A model generated the notes under the pieces. That model saw nothing but the letters and a program-made list of their open reading frames with translations. It did no database searches and was not told the origin of the DNA. A program made the position numbers and the translations under genes. 48,679 nucleotides of DNA from Streptomyces flaveus (GTDB lineage Bacteria > Actinomycetota > Actinomycetes > Streptomycetales > Streptomycetaceae), in the NCBI RefSeq assembly GCF_014647675.1, contig NZ_BMPQ01000049.1, forward strand, positions 1 to 48,679, written 5' to 3'. Shown here piece after piece: positions 33,563-42,306 of this stretch; within the stretch, counting starts at the first letter, position 1, and every line of letters starts with the position of its first letter.

Positions 33563-34986
33563 AGCGCCCCCGCGAGTGCCGCGTCGTCCGGGTGCCGCTC
33601 GTGCCAGCGGAACCGCGGTTCGAGCTGGGCGGACAGGCGCAGCAGCGTCGCCTCGTCGTAGGGTGCGCCGACGAGTTGCGCACCGACCGGCAGTCCGTCC
33701 GCGGTCGTGTGGACGGGCAGCGAGATGGCGGGCAGCCCGGCGATGTTGACGAACGCGGTGAACGAGACCATCCGGGTCTCGGTGGCCCGCGGGCCGTCCG
33801 GGTCGGAGTTCGCCTCGTCGTACACGGGGCCGACCGGCGGCGCCACGACCGCCGTGGTCGGGGTGAGGAGAACGTCGAAGTCCCTGCCCCACTGGGCGAC
33901 CACGTCACGTGACTCGGCCTGCAGGCGCGCCGCCGTCCGGGCGTAGTCGCCCGCGGTGACCTCGAGGGCGGTCTCCCGGCGGCGCCGGATGTAGGGGTCC
34001 ACCGCGTCGGGATCGTCGACCTCGATGGCGTAGGTGGAGGCACTGATGATCGTCCAGGTGAAGCCCATGATCGCCTCGTACGAGAACATCTTCGGGCGGG
34101 CCTCGACGACGTCGTGTCCCAGGTCGCGCAGTGCCTGCGCGGCCGTCAGCGCCGCTGTGCGGCATTCCTCGTCGACCGGCAGCCCGGTCGGTGCGTCGAG
34201 GAGCAGGCCGATCCGCAGCCGCCCGGGATCGGCACCGACCTCCTCGATGTACGGGCGACCCGGTTCGGGCGCGCTGTACCAGGCGAGCGGGTCGGCACGG
34301 CCCATGACGTCGAGCATGAGGGCCGCGTCGCGCACGGTGCGGGTGATCGCGCCTTCGGTCGTCGAGTGTTCCCAGCCTCGGACGAACGCGGGCACGCGTC
34401 CCCGGCTCGGCTTGAGGCCCACGAGGCCGGTGACGGACGCCGGGACCCGGATCGATCCGCCGCCGTCGCCGGCGTGCGCCACCGGGGCGAGCCCGGCCGC
34501 GACGGCCGCCGACGCGCCGCCGCTCGACCCGCCGGAGGTGTGCGCCAGGTTCCACGGGTTGCGCGTCTTGCCGTGCCGGGCGTTCTCGGAGACGGTCAGC
34601 GCGCCGAACTCCGGCGAGTTCGTCCGGCCGAGGGGGATCGCGCCGGCGTCGAGGAGGAGCTGGATGTCGGGGTCCGTGACCGTCTGCGGGGTGTCCCGGA
34701 TCGCCAGTGAGGACATCGTGTTGGGTTGTCCCGCGAGGGAGCTGAGGTCCTTGATGGGGACGGGGACGCCGTGCAGCGGGCCGAGCGGTTCGCCGCTCAG
34801 CACCGCGCGCTCGGCCTTGACGGCCGCCGCGCGCACGGCGTCGGTGTCGAGCCAGACGACGGCGTTGACGGCGGGGTTGATCCGCTCGATGCGGTCGAGG
34901 TAGGTCTCGGCCACCTCCACCGGGCTGACCTCTTTGGTGCGCACGAGGTCGGCGATCTGCTGGGCGGTGCTGAAAGGGTCGATCAC
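33559..34986 (-). CDS. Amidase (amidase-signature family)
   Basis: A 475-residue Ser-cisSer-Lys hydrolase. GTG start with AGGAG about a dozen bases upstream. Lys79 is in GVPVPIKDLSS, the cis-Ser in HTSGGSSGGASAAVAAG (Ser154) and the nucleophile in GDGGGSIRVPAS (Ser178). It hydrolyses carboxylic amides or carbamoyl-type substrates to acid plus ammonia; the substrate is not readable. No signal peptide, so it is cytoplasmic. It sits inside the importer operon, between the binding protein (126 bases upstream) and the permeases (4-base overlap), so the imported solute is probably an amide that this enzyme cleaves. Confidence 0.93.
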   Translation of the reverse strand: MIDPFSTAQQIADLVRTKEVSPVEVAETYLDRIERINPAVNAVVWLDTDAVRAAAVKAERAVLSGEPLGPLHGVPVPIKDLSSLAGQPNTMSSLAIRDTPQTVTDPDIQLLLDAGAIPLGRTNSPEFGALTVSENARHGKTRNPWNLAHTSGGSSGGASAAVAAGLAPVAHAGDGGGSIRVPASVTGLVGLKPSRGRVPAFVRGWEHSTTEGAITRTVRDAALMLDVMGRADPLAWYSAPEPGRPYIEEVGADPGRLRIGLLLDAPTGLPVDEECRTAALTAAQALRDLGHDVVEARPKMFSYEAIMGFTWTIISASTYAIEVDDPDAVDPYIRRRRETALEVTAGDYARTAARLQAESRDVVAQWGRDFDVLLTPTTAVVAPPVGPVYDEANSDPDGPRATETRMVSFTAFVNIAGLPAISLPVHTTADGLPVGAQLVGAPYDEATLLRLSAQLEPRFRWHERHPDDAALAGAL

Positions 34987-35112
34987 CAGGAGGCTCCTGT
35001 CGGAAAGTGCGAGGGGCTCGGTGCGGGGCGCCGGATTCAGCGCGGGGATTCCGCGTGCCGGACGGCCGGTCCGGCACGCGTGGGTCTCCGCCGCGTGCGG
35101 ACGGCCTGTCCG

Positions 35113-36693
35113 TCAGCCGGTGATGCGCAGGATGGGGTCGTCGAGCGAGCCGCCGAGCATCTGTGCGCTGAATCCCTTGCGCAGCGCGTAGATGAACGGG
35201 TCGTTGACCAGCGGCACCGCGTCCACCTGCGAGATCAGGGCCTTGGCAGCCGTCTGGTAGGCGGCGCAGCGGGCCTTGTCGGTCGTCGCCTCGGCGCCCT
35301 GGGCGAAGGCCTTGTTCACCACGGGGTTCTTCACCGCGCCGAGGTTGCCGCCGCCTTCGGGGACGGTCGGGCCCACGAAGTGGGCGAGCGGGTTGGCGAG
35401 GCTGCCGAGGAAGTTGAGGTCGGCGAAGACCGTGAGGTCCCAGGCGTCAGGCTTGCCGAACACGGTCCCGACCCAGGCCCCGACGTCGACGTTGGCGAGG
35501 GTGACGTCCGCGCCCGCGGCCCGCAGCGCCTCCTGGATGTACTGGTTTCCGGCGCCGGCGGGCCCGACGACCTGGGGGCCGACGAGGCGGATCTTCTTGC
35601 CCTTGAGCACGTCTGCCGCGGCGGCTTTGTCCGTCGGTACGAGGAAGGAGGAGCCGGGTTCGTTGCAGGGGACGCCCTTCTGCACGAACATCGTCGACGG
35701 CTCACCCGTGTCCTTCGAGACGACCTTGGTGAAGGCGGCGCGGTCGACGGCCTGGGCGACCGCCCGGCGAGTGGCGACGTCCGCGAAGACCGTGCCGGGG
35801 CGTTCGTTGAAGAGCAGGTAGAAGTCGGAGAACCGGCTGATGCTCACGCTGTGGCCGCCCACGCCGTCGAAGCGCGGGATGCCGGAGGCGTCGATCTTGC
35901 CGATGTCGAGCTGGCCGCTCGTCACGAGGTTGCCGGTCGCCGTCGGGTCGGGCGAGACCAGGTACTCCATCGTCGCGGCGACCTTGCCGGAAATCTTCGT
36001 GCGCCAGGCCGGCCATGCCTTGTACTCCGGGCGAAGCGTGTAGGAGTACGAGACGCCGGACTGGGACTTCTCAAGAAGGTACGGGCCGGACTGGGAACCC
36101 TTGGCCTTACCGGCGGCAAGGGCCTTGAGGTCCTTGAGTCCCGCCGGGCAGACGATGCCCGTGCTCGCGACCGACAGGCCGGTGACCATGTCGCCCCACG
36201 GCCTGGCGAGCGTGATCGTCACCGTCCGCGCCGCGTCGTCGGCGGTCACTTTCACCGTGTTGCCGGGGCCGAAGACCGTGGGGAGATCGGGCGCCGCCGT
36301 CTTCGGGTCGATGTAGCGGTCGAGGGAGTCCTTGACGACCGTCGGCGTGATCGGCGTCCCGTCGGCGCAGGTCGCGTCGGCGCGCAGGGTGAACGTGGCC
36401 GAGGTCGGCGTGTTCTTCCACTTGGTGGCCAGCCCGCCGACGAGCCCGCCGTCGTCCTTGCGCACGAGGGTGTCGTAACTGTTCCGGGCGAGCAGGTAAT
36501 CCGGCAGGGACAGAGCCTTGGCCGGGTCGAAGCCGGCCGGCACGTCGATCGTCGTCCGGATCTTCGTCGCCGTGGCGGCATCGCCGCCGCTCGGGTCTCC
36601 GGACGTCGATCCCGTGGTGGTACAGCCGGCGAGTACGGCCGTCATGGCGACGGCTGCGGTCACAGGGACCGCGCGGGTACGGGTCTGGCGCAT
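35113..36693 (-). CDS. Peptide-type ABC transporter substrate-binding lipoprotein (SBP family 5)
   Basis: A 526-residue lipoprotein; ATG at 36693 follows CCAGGAGCACCC. Signal MRQTRTRAVPVTAAVAMTAV ends LAGC with Cys24. Family-5 text includes LLARNSYDTLVRKDDGGLVG, GLATKWKNTP, GPYLLEKSQSGVSYSYTLRP and the closing VDAVPLVNDPFIYALRKGFS. It is the first gene of the importer/amidase operon. The N-terminal region is shorter than that of DppA, with a TIDVPAGFDPAKAL start, which suggests a non-peptide ligand. Confidence 0.92.
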   Translation of the reverse strand: MRQTRTRAVPVTAAVAMTAVLAGCTTTGSTSGDPSGGDAATATKIRTTIDVPAGFDPAKALSLPDYLLARNSYDTLVRKDDGGLVGGLATKWKNTPTSATFTLRADATCADGTPITPTVVKDSLDRYIDPKTAAPDLPTVFGPGNTVKVTADDAARTVTITLARPWGDMVTGLSVASTGIVCPAGLKDLKALAAGKAKGSQSGPYLLEKSQSGVSYSYTLRPEYKAWPAWRTKISGKVAATMEYLVSPDPTATGNLVTSGQLDIGKIDASGIPRFDGVGGHSVSISRFSDFYLLFNERPGTVFADVATRRAVAQAVDRAAFTKVVSKDTGEPSTMFVQKGVPCNEPGSSFLVPTDKAAAADVLKGKKIRLVGPQVVGPAGAGNQYIQEALRAAGADVTLANVDVGAWVGTVFGKPDAWDLTVFADLNFLGSLANPLAHFVGPTVPEGGGNLGAVKNPVVNKAFAQGAEATTDKARCAAYQTAAKALISQVDAVPLVNDPFIYALRKGFSAQMLGGSLDDPILRITG

Positions 36694-36863
36694 GGGTGCT
36701 CCTGGAGAGGGATGTCTCGCTCTGCGCAGGTCGCACGGAATCGGGCGGGACGAGCGCGAGCAGTTCGGGGTGGAGGCGGTGCGCGCGGCGCTCGGTGGAC
36801 GCCGCTTGGGAGCGAGCCGTGGAGTACTCGGTGTGGAGAGGATGCAGCCAGTGAACGGCATAG

Positions 36864-36881
36864 TCAATAGCGTTAACTATC
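36864..36881. promoter_or_regulatory. AT-rich dyad upstream of binding protein (candidate TetR site)
   Basis: ATAG-cgttaa-CTAT at 36867-36880 is an imperfect inverted repeat with a central GTTAAC. It is the only AT-rich patch in the 264-base gap between the TetR gene and the importer operon, so it may overlap the -10 region. Confidence 0.4.
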
Positions 36882-36957
36882 TTTGCGCACGCCACCCTTG
36901 CCGCCGATTTCGGCCGCGAAAACGCTGCTGGACGGTGACCGCGAAGACTGACGCGTG

Positions 36958-37641
36958 TCAGTCGTGCGGGAGCGTCGCCGCCTCCGCCTCAAGGGCCGCG
37001 AGGAGGAGGTCCGTCTGCCGGTGGAAGACGTCGGTCATGTCGATGCTGCGCAGGTGCTCCTTCGCCGCCTCGGCGTAGGGGTACGCGTCAGGATCCGCCG
37101 GCTGGTACTCCTGCACCCAGTTCACCTCGGCGCCGAACCGCTGGTTGACCAGTCGCCAGGCGTTGTTGCTGGCGACGGCGAGGATGAAGTTCGAGAACGC
37201 CTGGTAGTGCAGGACGGCCGCCCGGCCGCGCCAGCCGCCGCGGTGGAACGCTTCCAGGACGGCGTCGACGGCACGCAACTCGTGAACGCCCCGGGTGACT
37301 CTCCCCATGCAGAGCGCGGCGGCGGCCGGGTGGTCCAGCGCGGTGTTCCAGGCACGGGTCGCCAGGTCCCGCAGCGACTCGGCCCACGACTCGTGCGGCT
37401 CGTACCCCTCCAGGGAGATCCTGTCGAGCTCATCCGCGACGGCGACCATGATGTGGTCGCGACTCGCGAAGTACCGGTAGACCGCGGTCGCGGAGGAGGA
37501 CAGCTCCTTGCCAAGTCGCTGGAAGGTCAGCGCGTCCGGCCCGTCCTCGTCGAGGATCCGCAGCGCGGTCCCCACGATGAGCCCCCGGGAAAGAGTTCCC
37601 CGCTGGAGCCGCTTCGTCGACCGGCCTCCGGCAACTGCCAC
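36958..37641 (-). CDS. TetR family transcriptional regulator (amide importer locus)
   Basis: A 227-residue protein; GTG at 37641 follows GGGAGGCGTTCGC. HTH: LQRGTLSRGLIVGTALRILD, FQRLGKELSSSATAVYRYFA, SRDHIMVAV. The C-terminal domain is the tetracyclin-repressor-like type with a long helix (FHRGGWRGRAAVLHYQAFSN). It is co-directional with, and upstream of, the binding protein/amidase/permease operon, so it probably controls it. An ACCAG...CTGGT repeat at 37714-37732 in its own upstream region could be its operator. Confidence 0.9.
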   Translation of the reverse strand: MAVAGGRSTKRLQRGTLSRGLIVGTALRILDEDGPDALTFQRLGKELSSSATAVYRYFASRDHIMVAVADELDRISLEGYEPHESWAESLRDLATRAWNTALDHPAAAALCMGRVTRGVHELRAVDAVLEAFHRGGWRGRAAVLHYQAFSNFILAVASNNAWRLVNQRFGAEVNWVQEYQPADPDAYPYAEAAKEHLRSIDMTDVFHRQTDLLLAALEAEAATLPHD

Positions 37642-37869
37642 GCGAACGCCTCCCTCGGACGGACGGCGAGCACACGCTGCCGCGGCCTGCGCCTCCTTAC
37701 CGGCGACAAGGAAACCAGCCTAAGCGACTGGTGTTGAGCGGATCGTCCTGGGCTCGGTCACCGGGGTGGCCATGACCCCCACATACCCCGCCGGTCACGG
37801 TCTCCACAGGAGAAGGGGAAGCTCAGCGCCGTCTCCCCCACGCGGGCGCGGGCCCGTCCGGAAACCGCC

Positions 37870-38073
37870 ACGTGGATCACGGACTTTCACGACACCGAAC
37901 GGCGCCACAGCGCGGTCGGCGAAAAACCGCCCGTCGATTTCGGACCATCCGCCCAGGAAGCACGCACTCCGGACCGATCAGCAACAGCTCTATGGCCGTC
38001 GGCGTGGCCCGCGCGCCCCGCTCGGCTGCCCGCGCCTCCGGGTCCTCCAGGGAGGACAGCCGCTCGGCACTGA
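37870..38073 (+). pseudogene. IS3-like (rve) transposase C-terminal remnant
   Basis: The frame begins TWITDFHDTERRHSAVGEKP, PVDF, closely matching the end of IS3/IS481-type integrase-core transposases (W-I-x-x-F-Y-N-x-x-R-R-H-S-A-L-G-x-x-P-x-x-F/Y). It then runs into unrelated text to a stop at 38073. No catalytic core or upstream part is present. Confidence 0.55.
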
Positions 38074-38557
38074 ACCGCTCCGGCTCGAATGGAGAGATCT
38101 CTACCGAACCCGGGACGGTTCACCGCGGATCGCCCCGCGCGAAGGCGACACCTACGACCACGACTTCGAAACCATCGCCCGCACCCCAGGGCAACCCGTC
38201 CGCATGATCGGCCTCAGACAGTAGAGCCCTCACGGACGCGCGGACGGGCACCAAGCCTCTGGTCGGCCGCACACGCCACAGTGATATCGCGGCAACACCC
38301 ACCGACGAAGGGCCCTCGTTCCCCGTACTGGCACCCGCCCCACGGACTGAGCTGCTTCCCCCGCATTCAGCTCGGGGCGCGACGCGCTCGGGCGGACGGC
38401 CGTACTCACCCGCCGACCCCGACAAAGGGGCGTACTCGAAGATCACCAGACAGCACTTCCGGATCGTCGTGTCCTGCCAGCGTCCCGAATCCGGCGTCCA
38501 AGGCCTTGTACACGCCACCCGCGGAGACCTACCCCAACGCCGGACCACCACATCTGC

Positions 38558-38678
38558 GCAGGTCAGAGCGGTTCGAACTAACGCTGATGGCAACGGAGTT
38601 GAACTCGCGAGCAGCGGATTCTGTCCGTTGACCCAACAGACTGAATCCGCGCCCTTGATGAGACGTTTCCGCAGGTCA
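38558..38678. repeat. 121-bp repeat, copy 1 (beside tRNA scar)
   Basis: Three blocks match copy 2 (48488-48608) at identical spacing: gcaggtcagagc (+0), aactcgcgagcagcggattc plus nGTCCGTT (+44) and acgtttccgcaggtca (+105). The rest has diverged. The direct orientation and the position next to a tRNA 3' fragment suggest an attachment-site module. Confidence 0.7.
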
Positions 38679-38691
38679 CAGACCGGCACAG

Positions 38692-38735
38692 CGGGGCGGG
38701 TGGGACTCGAACCCACGGCCGACGGATTATGAGTC
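38692..38735 (-). tRNA. 3' half of a CAU-anticodon tRNA (attachment-site scar)
   Basis: On the minus strand: anticodon loop CTCATAA, variable region, a perfect T-arm GTGGG-TTCGAGT-CCCAC and acceptor strand CCGCCCC with discriminator G. There is no matching 5' half (acceptor GGGGCGG and D-arm) upstream at 38736-38790. The fragment is therefore not a functional gene. Such 3' halves are left when an element integrates at a tRNA gene. Confidence 0.7.
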
Positions 38736-39109
38736 CATTCGGGATCTTGGCGGCTCTTGCCGATCAGTGCTCATCCATGACGTTTCAGCAGGTCAGGCGA
38801 GGTGAGTGGTGTCGGTGCTCGTCAACACTTGTCGGTCTGTTCCCTTCCTTGTGGCCTCAACGCGGCCTCAATGAGGCCGCAAGGGGCAAGACCGACGGCG
38901 TCGAGAGTGATCTCGCCAGCTGGATAGGACCTCTCGAACTCGCACGCGGCGGATTCCCCTACCGACGGGCGAGGCTCCATCACATGTGCGGGCGTGGAAT
39001 CTCGTGCCCGTTTCCGCGGTGCCGATGTCTAGCTTGCCTCGGGATAGAGAGCCCTGGCGCGCCGGTCGTCGGCAGCCTCTCGGCCCACCCCGGCCGCCTC
39101 CCCGTCGGA
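38736..39109. other. Gene-free stretch right of tRNA scar
   Basis: No intact gene. GCGGCCTC-aat-GAGGCCGC forms a perfect 8-bp hairpin at 38862-38880. The stretch ends at the stop of the secreted GH32, so part of it may act as that gene's terminator region. Confidence 0.5.
38779..38795. repeat. Integrase-arm-like repeat (gacgtttcagcaggtca)
   Basis: It differs by one base from gacgtttccgcaggtca at 38662-38678 on the other side of the tRNA scar. The same block occurs at 48592-48608. Two near-identical sites flanking a putative crossover core resemble arm sites of tyrosine recombinases. Confidence 0.5.
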
Positions 39110-40696
39110 TCAGACCGTGAACTCCCGGATCACCACGTTCCGGAACACCGCCTGCCCGTCGATCGTGAACAGCGCCAGTGCGGTGTCGGACGGGTCGGGG
39201 AAGGCCTCGGTCGAGTGCACGTACCGGCCGTCGCCGACGAACATCTCGACGGACGTGCGGTCGACGAGGATCCGCAGGCGGACCGTGCCGGCGGACAGGT
39301 CGAACGGCGTGCGGCTCTCCTGCCAGCGGCCGGAGGTGTCGGGGCTCACGGTGTAACCGCGGTTGACGAAGGCGTAGTCGCCGTAGACTCCCGCGTCGAT
39401 GTGCCGCCCACCGTCCGACGACCGCCGCAACTGGAGGCCGGCGCCCACCAGTTGGTCCCAGGTGATCTCACAGGTCAGCTCGTACGCGGTACCCGTGTAG
39501 TCGAGCGGTCGTGTGCCGTCGACCGCGATGTCGCCGAGGTCCACCGTGCGCGACACATGGTCGTCCAGGGCCGCCACCGGCTGGGACGCCAGGTAATACG
39601 TACCCGACACGTGCTTCAGCCGTACCTCGCGGACGATCGAGTCGGTGCCGTTGAAGCCGTCGCACTCGATGGTGGGCGTGGTGTTCGCGTAGTCCCAGTG
39701 GTTCATCCAGCCGATCGCATACCGCGCGTCCGGGTCCACGACCCCGCTCGCGTCACGTTTGTCGAAGGTGACCGCCGCGTACCAGTCCCAGCCGTGGTCC
39801 AGCCACTGGGGATCGGACGCGTCGGCGGTGAAGGTCGTACCGTCGAAGGAACCCGTCCAGTACGCGAACGTGCTCGGCAGCCCGGAGCCCTTGCCGTTGG
39901 CGCTGACGCCCAGCACCCACTTCCAGGTCCCGTCGTCCGCCCTGATCCGGAACAGGTCGGGGCACTCCAGGACGCCGATGCCGCCCTTGACGAAGCCGCC
40001 GACGTACGTCCACGCCTTGAGGTCGGCGGAGTGGTAGAAGCCGACTTTGTCGTTCTCGGCGAGCAGCATCACCCACCGCCCGCGCTCCTCGTCGCGGATC
40101 ACCTTGGGGTCGCGGAAGTCCCGTACGCCGGGGTTGGGGAGGACCGGGGCGGTGCCGTGGTTCGTGAAGGTGCGGCCGTCGTCCGTCGAGTAGTACAGGT
40201 ACTGGGCCTGGGTGACGTCGTCGGGCGCCATGGTGGCGAGGACGATCACCGCGCCCGCGCCGAAGCCCGCGGTGTTGCCAGTGTCGACCACCGCCGAGCC
40301 CGACCAGACATCACCGTTGGGAGTCGTGTCCTTCGGCACGGCGATGCCCCGGTCGGTGAAGGAGACGAGGTCGGTGCTGGTGGCCAGGCGCCAGGCGGTC
40401 CCGGCCGTCGTGCCGCCCGTCGAGTAGTCGGGGTTGTAGAGGTAGTAGTAGTGGTACTCGCCGTCGATCCAGACCGGGCGCTGCGGGTCGTTCATCCACT
40501 GGTCGGGGACCGTGAAGTGGTACTCGGCGCGGTAGCTGCCCGTGCACACGGCCGTCGCCTCGCGGGCCGCCGCCACCGCCGGTCCCACGAGGTCCGGCAG
40601 CAGAACACCGGCGGCACCGAAGGCCGAGGCCGTCAGCAGCGACCGCCTGGACAGTGTCTCCCCCGGGCCGAGCGAACTCCTCTTCATGCCACGCAT
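39110..40696 (-). CDS. Secreted GH32 fructan hydrolase (levanase/inulinase type)
   Basis: A 528-residue protein; ATG at 40696 follows GGAAGGGAG. The signal is Tat type: ETLSRRSLLTASAFGAAG, with a likely cut after AVAAA near 44. Catalytic GH32 residues are Asp70 in WMNDPQ, Asp196 in FRDPK and Glu244 in LECPD. The C-terminal beta-sandwich module holds RLRILVDRTSVEMFVGDGRY. The WMNDPQRP variant of the usual WMNDPNG loop suggests exo-acting levanase or inulinase (inference). It degrades fructan outside the cell for the divergent importer. Confidence 0.93.
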   Translation of the reverse strand: MRGMKRSSLGPGETLSRRSLLTASAFGAAGVLLPDLVGPAVAAAREATAVCTGSYRAEYHFTVPDQWMNDPQRPVWIDGEYHYYYLYNPDYSTGGTTAGTAWRLATSTDLVSFTDRGIAVPKDTTPNGDVWSGSAVVDTGNTAGFGAGAVIVLATMAPDDVTQAQYLYYSTDDGRTFTNHGTAPVLPNPGVRDFRDPKVIRDEERGRWVMLLAENDKVGFYHSADLKAWTYVGGFVKGGIGVLECPDLFRIRADDGTWKWVLGVSANGKGSGLPSTFAYWTGSFDGTTFTADASDPQWLDHGWDWYAAVTFDKRDASGVVDPDARYAIGWMNHWDYANTTPTIECDGFNGTDSIVREVRLKHVSGTYYLASQPVAALDDHVSRTVDLGDIAVDGTRPLDYTGTAYELTCEITWDQLVGAGLQLRRSSDGGRHIDAGVYGDYAFVNRGYTVSPDTSGRWQESRTPFDLSAGTVRLRILVDRTSVEMFVGDGRYVHSTEAFPDPSDTALALFTIDGQAVFRNVVIREFTV

Positions 40697-40758
40697 CGTG
40701 CGGCTCCCTTCCCCCGACGTCGTCGTCGGGACGCGGCTCATGGGACCGGAACCGTATA

Positions 40759-40774
40759 CCTAACTCGTTAAAGG
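40759..40774. promoter_or_regulatory. CTAACTCGTTAA element (candidate LacI operator 1)
   Basis: CCTAACTCGTTAAAGG contains the dyad TAAC-TC-GTTA. On the minus strand it reads ACGAGTTAGG, identical to part of the second site at 40875-40888. It sits in the promoter region of the secreted GH32 gene. Confidence 0.6.
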
Positions 40775-40874
40775 TCAAGCCCTCGCACACCCGACCGTTC
40801 CCCAACTTCCCATCCGCGCACATCCCTTGACAGAGCCGCAGCGGGGTTCTCATCATCATGAAATCAAACTTCGG

Positions 40875-40888
40875 CTAACACGAGTTAG
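40875..40888. promoter_or_regulatory. CTAACACGAGTTAG dyad (candidate LacI operator 2)
   Basis: CTAAC-ACGA-GTTAG is a perfect 5+5 inverted repeat ending 8 bases before the binding-protein ATG, so a bound repressor would also block the ribosome site. It shares ACGAGTTAGG with operator 1, implying one regulator for both divergent units. Confidence 0.65.
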
Positions 40889-40896
40889 GCTCGCCG

Positions 40897-42306
40897 ATGA
40901 CCGACTCGCTCCTCTCCCGACGGGCCCTGATGCGCTACGGCGCATACGGCGCCGGAGCCGCCGCTCTCGCCGGTGTCGCGGCCGGCTGGGACCGCCTCAC
41001 CGCCGCCGACATCCCCGGCCGCGACGACGGCTCGCTCGTCATCGCCACCCTGGGCTCCGCCTTCAACCCCGAGGCGCAGCGCGCCCTGCGCGACGGATTC
41101 CGCGAGGTCCACCCCGACATCAGGATCCGCATCAACCCCGTACAGGCCTACGACTGGTCGGACTTCTTCTCCAAGATCCTCACCCAGATCGCCGCGGGCA
41201 CGGCACCCGACCTCGTGTACGTCGCCACCGAGGGCGTGCAGCTCTTCGCCCAGCGGCTCGGCGTACCGCTGGACAGGTGGGCGAAGCGGGACGCGGCCGA
41301 GCTGCGCACGTACTTCGCCGACGTCCATCCCTCGCTGGTCGAGTCGATGATGTACGAGGGGAGCCTCTACCAGCTGCCGGTCGAGTTCAACGCGGCCGAC
41401 ATGTACCTCAACAGCCGGGTCCTCGAACGCGCGGGTGCCGACCTCCCCGACGACGACTGGACCCACGACGACTTCACCACGCTGCTGCGGGCGATGAAAC
41501 GCAGCAACGGCGACCGGTTCACCCCGTACTTCTGGACCAACCGGCTGTGGGGCGGAGTGGTCCCCTGGCTCTTCGCCAACGACACCAACCTCCTCACCGA
41601 GTCCAAGGCCCCCGGCGGCGACTGGCTCTGGAACTCCTTCTATCCCGAGGCACAGCGGCGCGGCCGGGGCGGCGGCTACCGGTGGACGACACCCCTGGCC
41701 GACTCCGACCGCGTCGCAGAGGTCTACGACTACCTCTCCTCCCTCGTCCAGGAGGACCTGTGCACCCGGCCGGAGGGCGGCGACGGCCGCAACCTCGTCG
41801 GCGTCTTCTCCACCGGCCGCGTCGGTGTCACGCCCGCGGGCGGCTTCTGGGCGGGCGGCCTGCATCAGGCGGGCATGAAACCGGCCGACTACGACGTGCG
41901 GTACTTCCCGCGCTGGCGTACCCGGCGTCACCAGTTCGGCGCCGCCGGGTACGCGATGCTGCGCACGTCGAAGATGCGGGACGAGGCCTGGGAGTTCATC
42001 AAGTACACCGCCCGCAAGGACGTGATGACCCAGCTCTTCGCGGCCAACCAGACCACTCCGGCCCGCCGCTCCATGGTCGACGAGGCCCGCTACCGGGAGA
42101 CAGGACCGGCCCACTGGCAGGTCTTCTACGACACCCTCGACAAGATCCCCACCACCGGCCCGATCCCGGCCCCGCCGCAGGTCAACGAGGTCGAGCAGCT
42201 GCTGATCAAGCACACCGGAACCGCCCTTGCGAGCCCCGGCGCGGTGCGTCCCGCGCTGCGCCGGCTGCAGGGGGACCTGGAGCAGGCCATGGAGCGTGAA
42301 GTGTGA
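40897..42306 (+). CDS. Fructan/sugar ABC transporter substrate-binding protein (Tat signal)
   Basis: A 469-residue family-1 binding protein. The N-terminus MTDSLLSRRALMRYGAYGAG is a twin-arginine signal followed by AAALAGVAAGW. The expected lipobox cysteine is absent, so it may stay as an uncleaved N-terminal anchor. The mature part reads LVIATLGSAFNPEAQRALRD, TAPDLVYVATEGVQLFAQRL and KYTARKDVMTQLFAANQTTP. No good ribosome site is visible because the operator occupies that position. It is the first gene of the import operon, overlapping the next gene by 4 bases. Confidence 0.92.
   Translation: MTDSLLSRRALMRYGAYGAGAAALAGVAAGWDRLTAADIPGRDDGSLVIATLGSAFNPEAQRALRDGFREVHPDIRIRINPVQAYDWSDFFSKILTQIAAGTAPDLVYVATEGVQLFAQRLGVPLDRWAKRDAAELRTYFADVHPSLVESMMYEGSLYQLPVEFNAADMYLNSRVLERAGADLPDDDWTHDDFTTLLRAMKRSNGDRFTPYFWTNRLWGGVVPWLFANDTNLLTESKAPGGDWLWNSFYPEAQRRGRGGGYRWTTPLADSDRVAEVYDYLSSLVQEDLCTRPEGGDGRNLVGVFSTGRVGVTPAGGFWAGGLHQAGMKPADYDVRYFPRWRTRRHQFGAAGYAMLRTSKMRDEAWEFIKYTARKDVMTQLFAANQTTPARRSMVDEARYRETGPAHWQVFYDTLDKIPTTGPIPAPPQVNEVEQLLIKHTGTALASPGAVRPALRRLQGDLEQAMEREV

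Larger units (their letters stand above)
37642..38691. other. About 1 kb without an intact gene
   Basis: Open frames are long because of GC content but have no family signatures. It contains an IS3-like tail at 37870-38073, text of unknown origin ending ARTPGQPVRMIGLRQ at 38224, and the first copy of the 121-bp repeat at 38558-38678. It looks like the decayed flank of an integration site. Confidence 0.55.

Noticed and set aside
31981..33661. Long plus-strand acidic frames opposite the ABC permeases
   Set aside because: Asp/Glu/Arg-rich shadows typical of the antisense of hydrophobic genes.
38692..38790. Complete functional tRNA
   Set aside because: No D-arm or matching 5' acceptor strand can be drawn upstream; only the anticodon loop, T-arm and 3' acceptor exist.
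38729..40771. Plus-strand frame of about 680 codons opposite the secreted GH32
   Set aside because: Antisense shadow; the minus strand has the Tat signal and three GH32 catalytic motifs.
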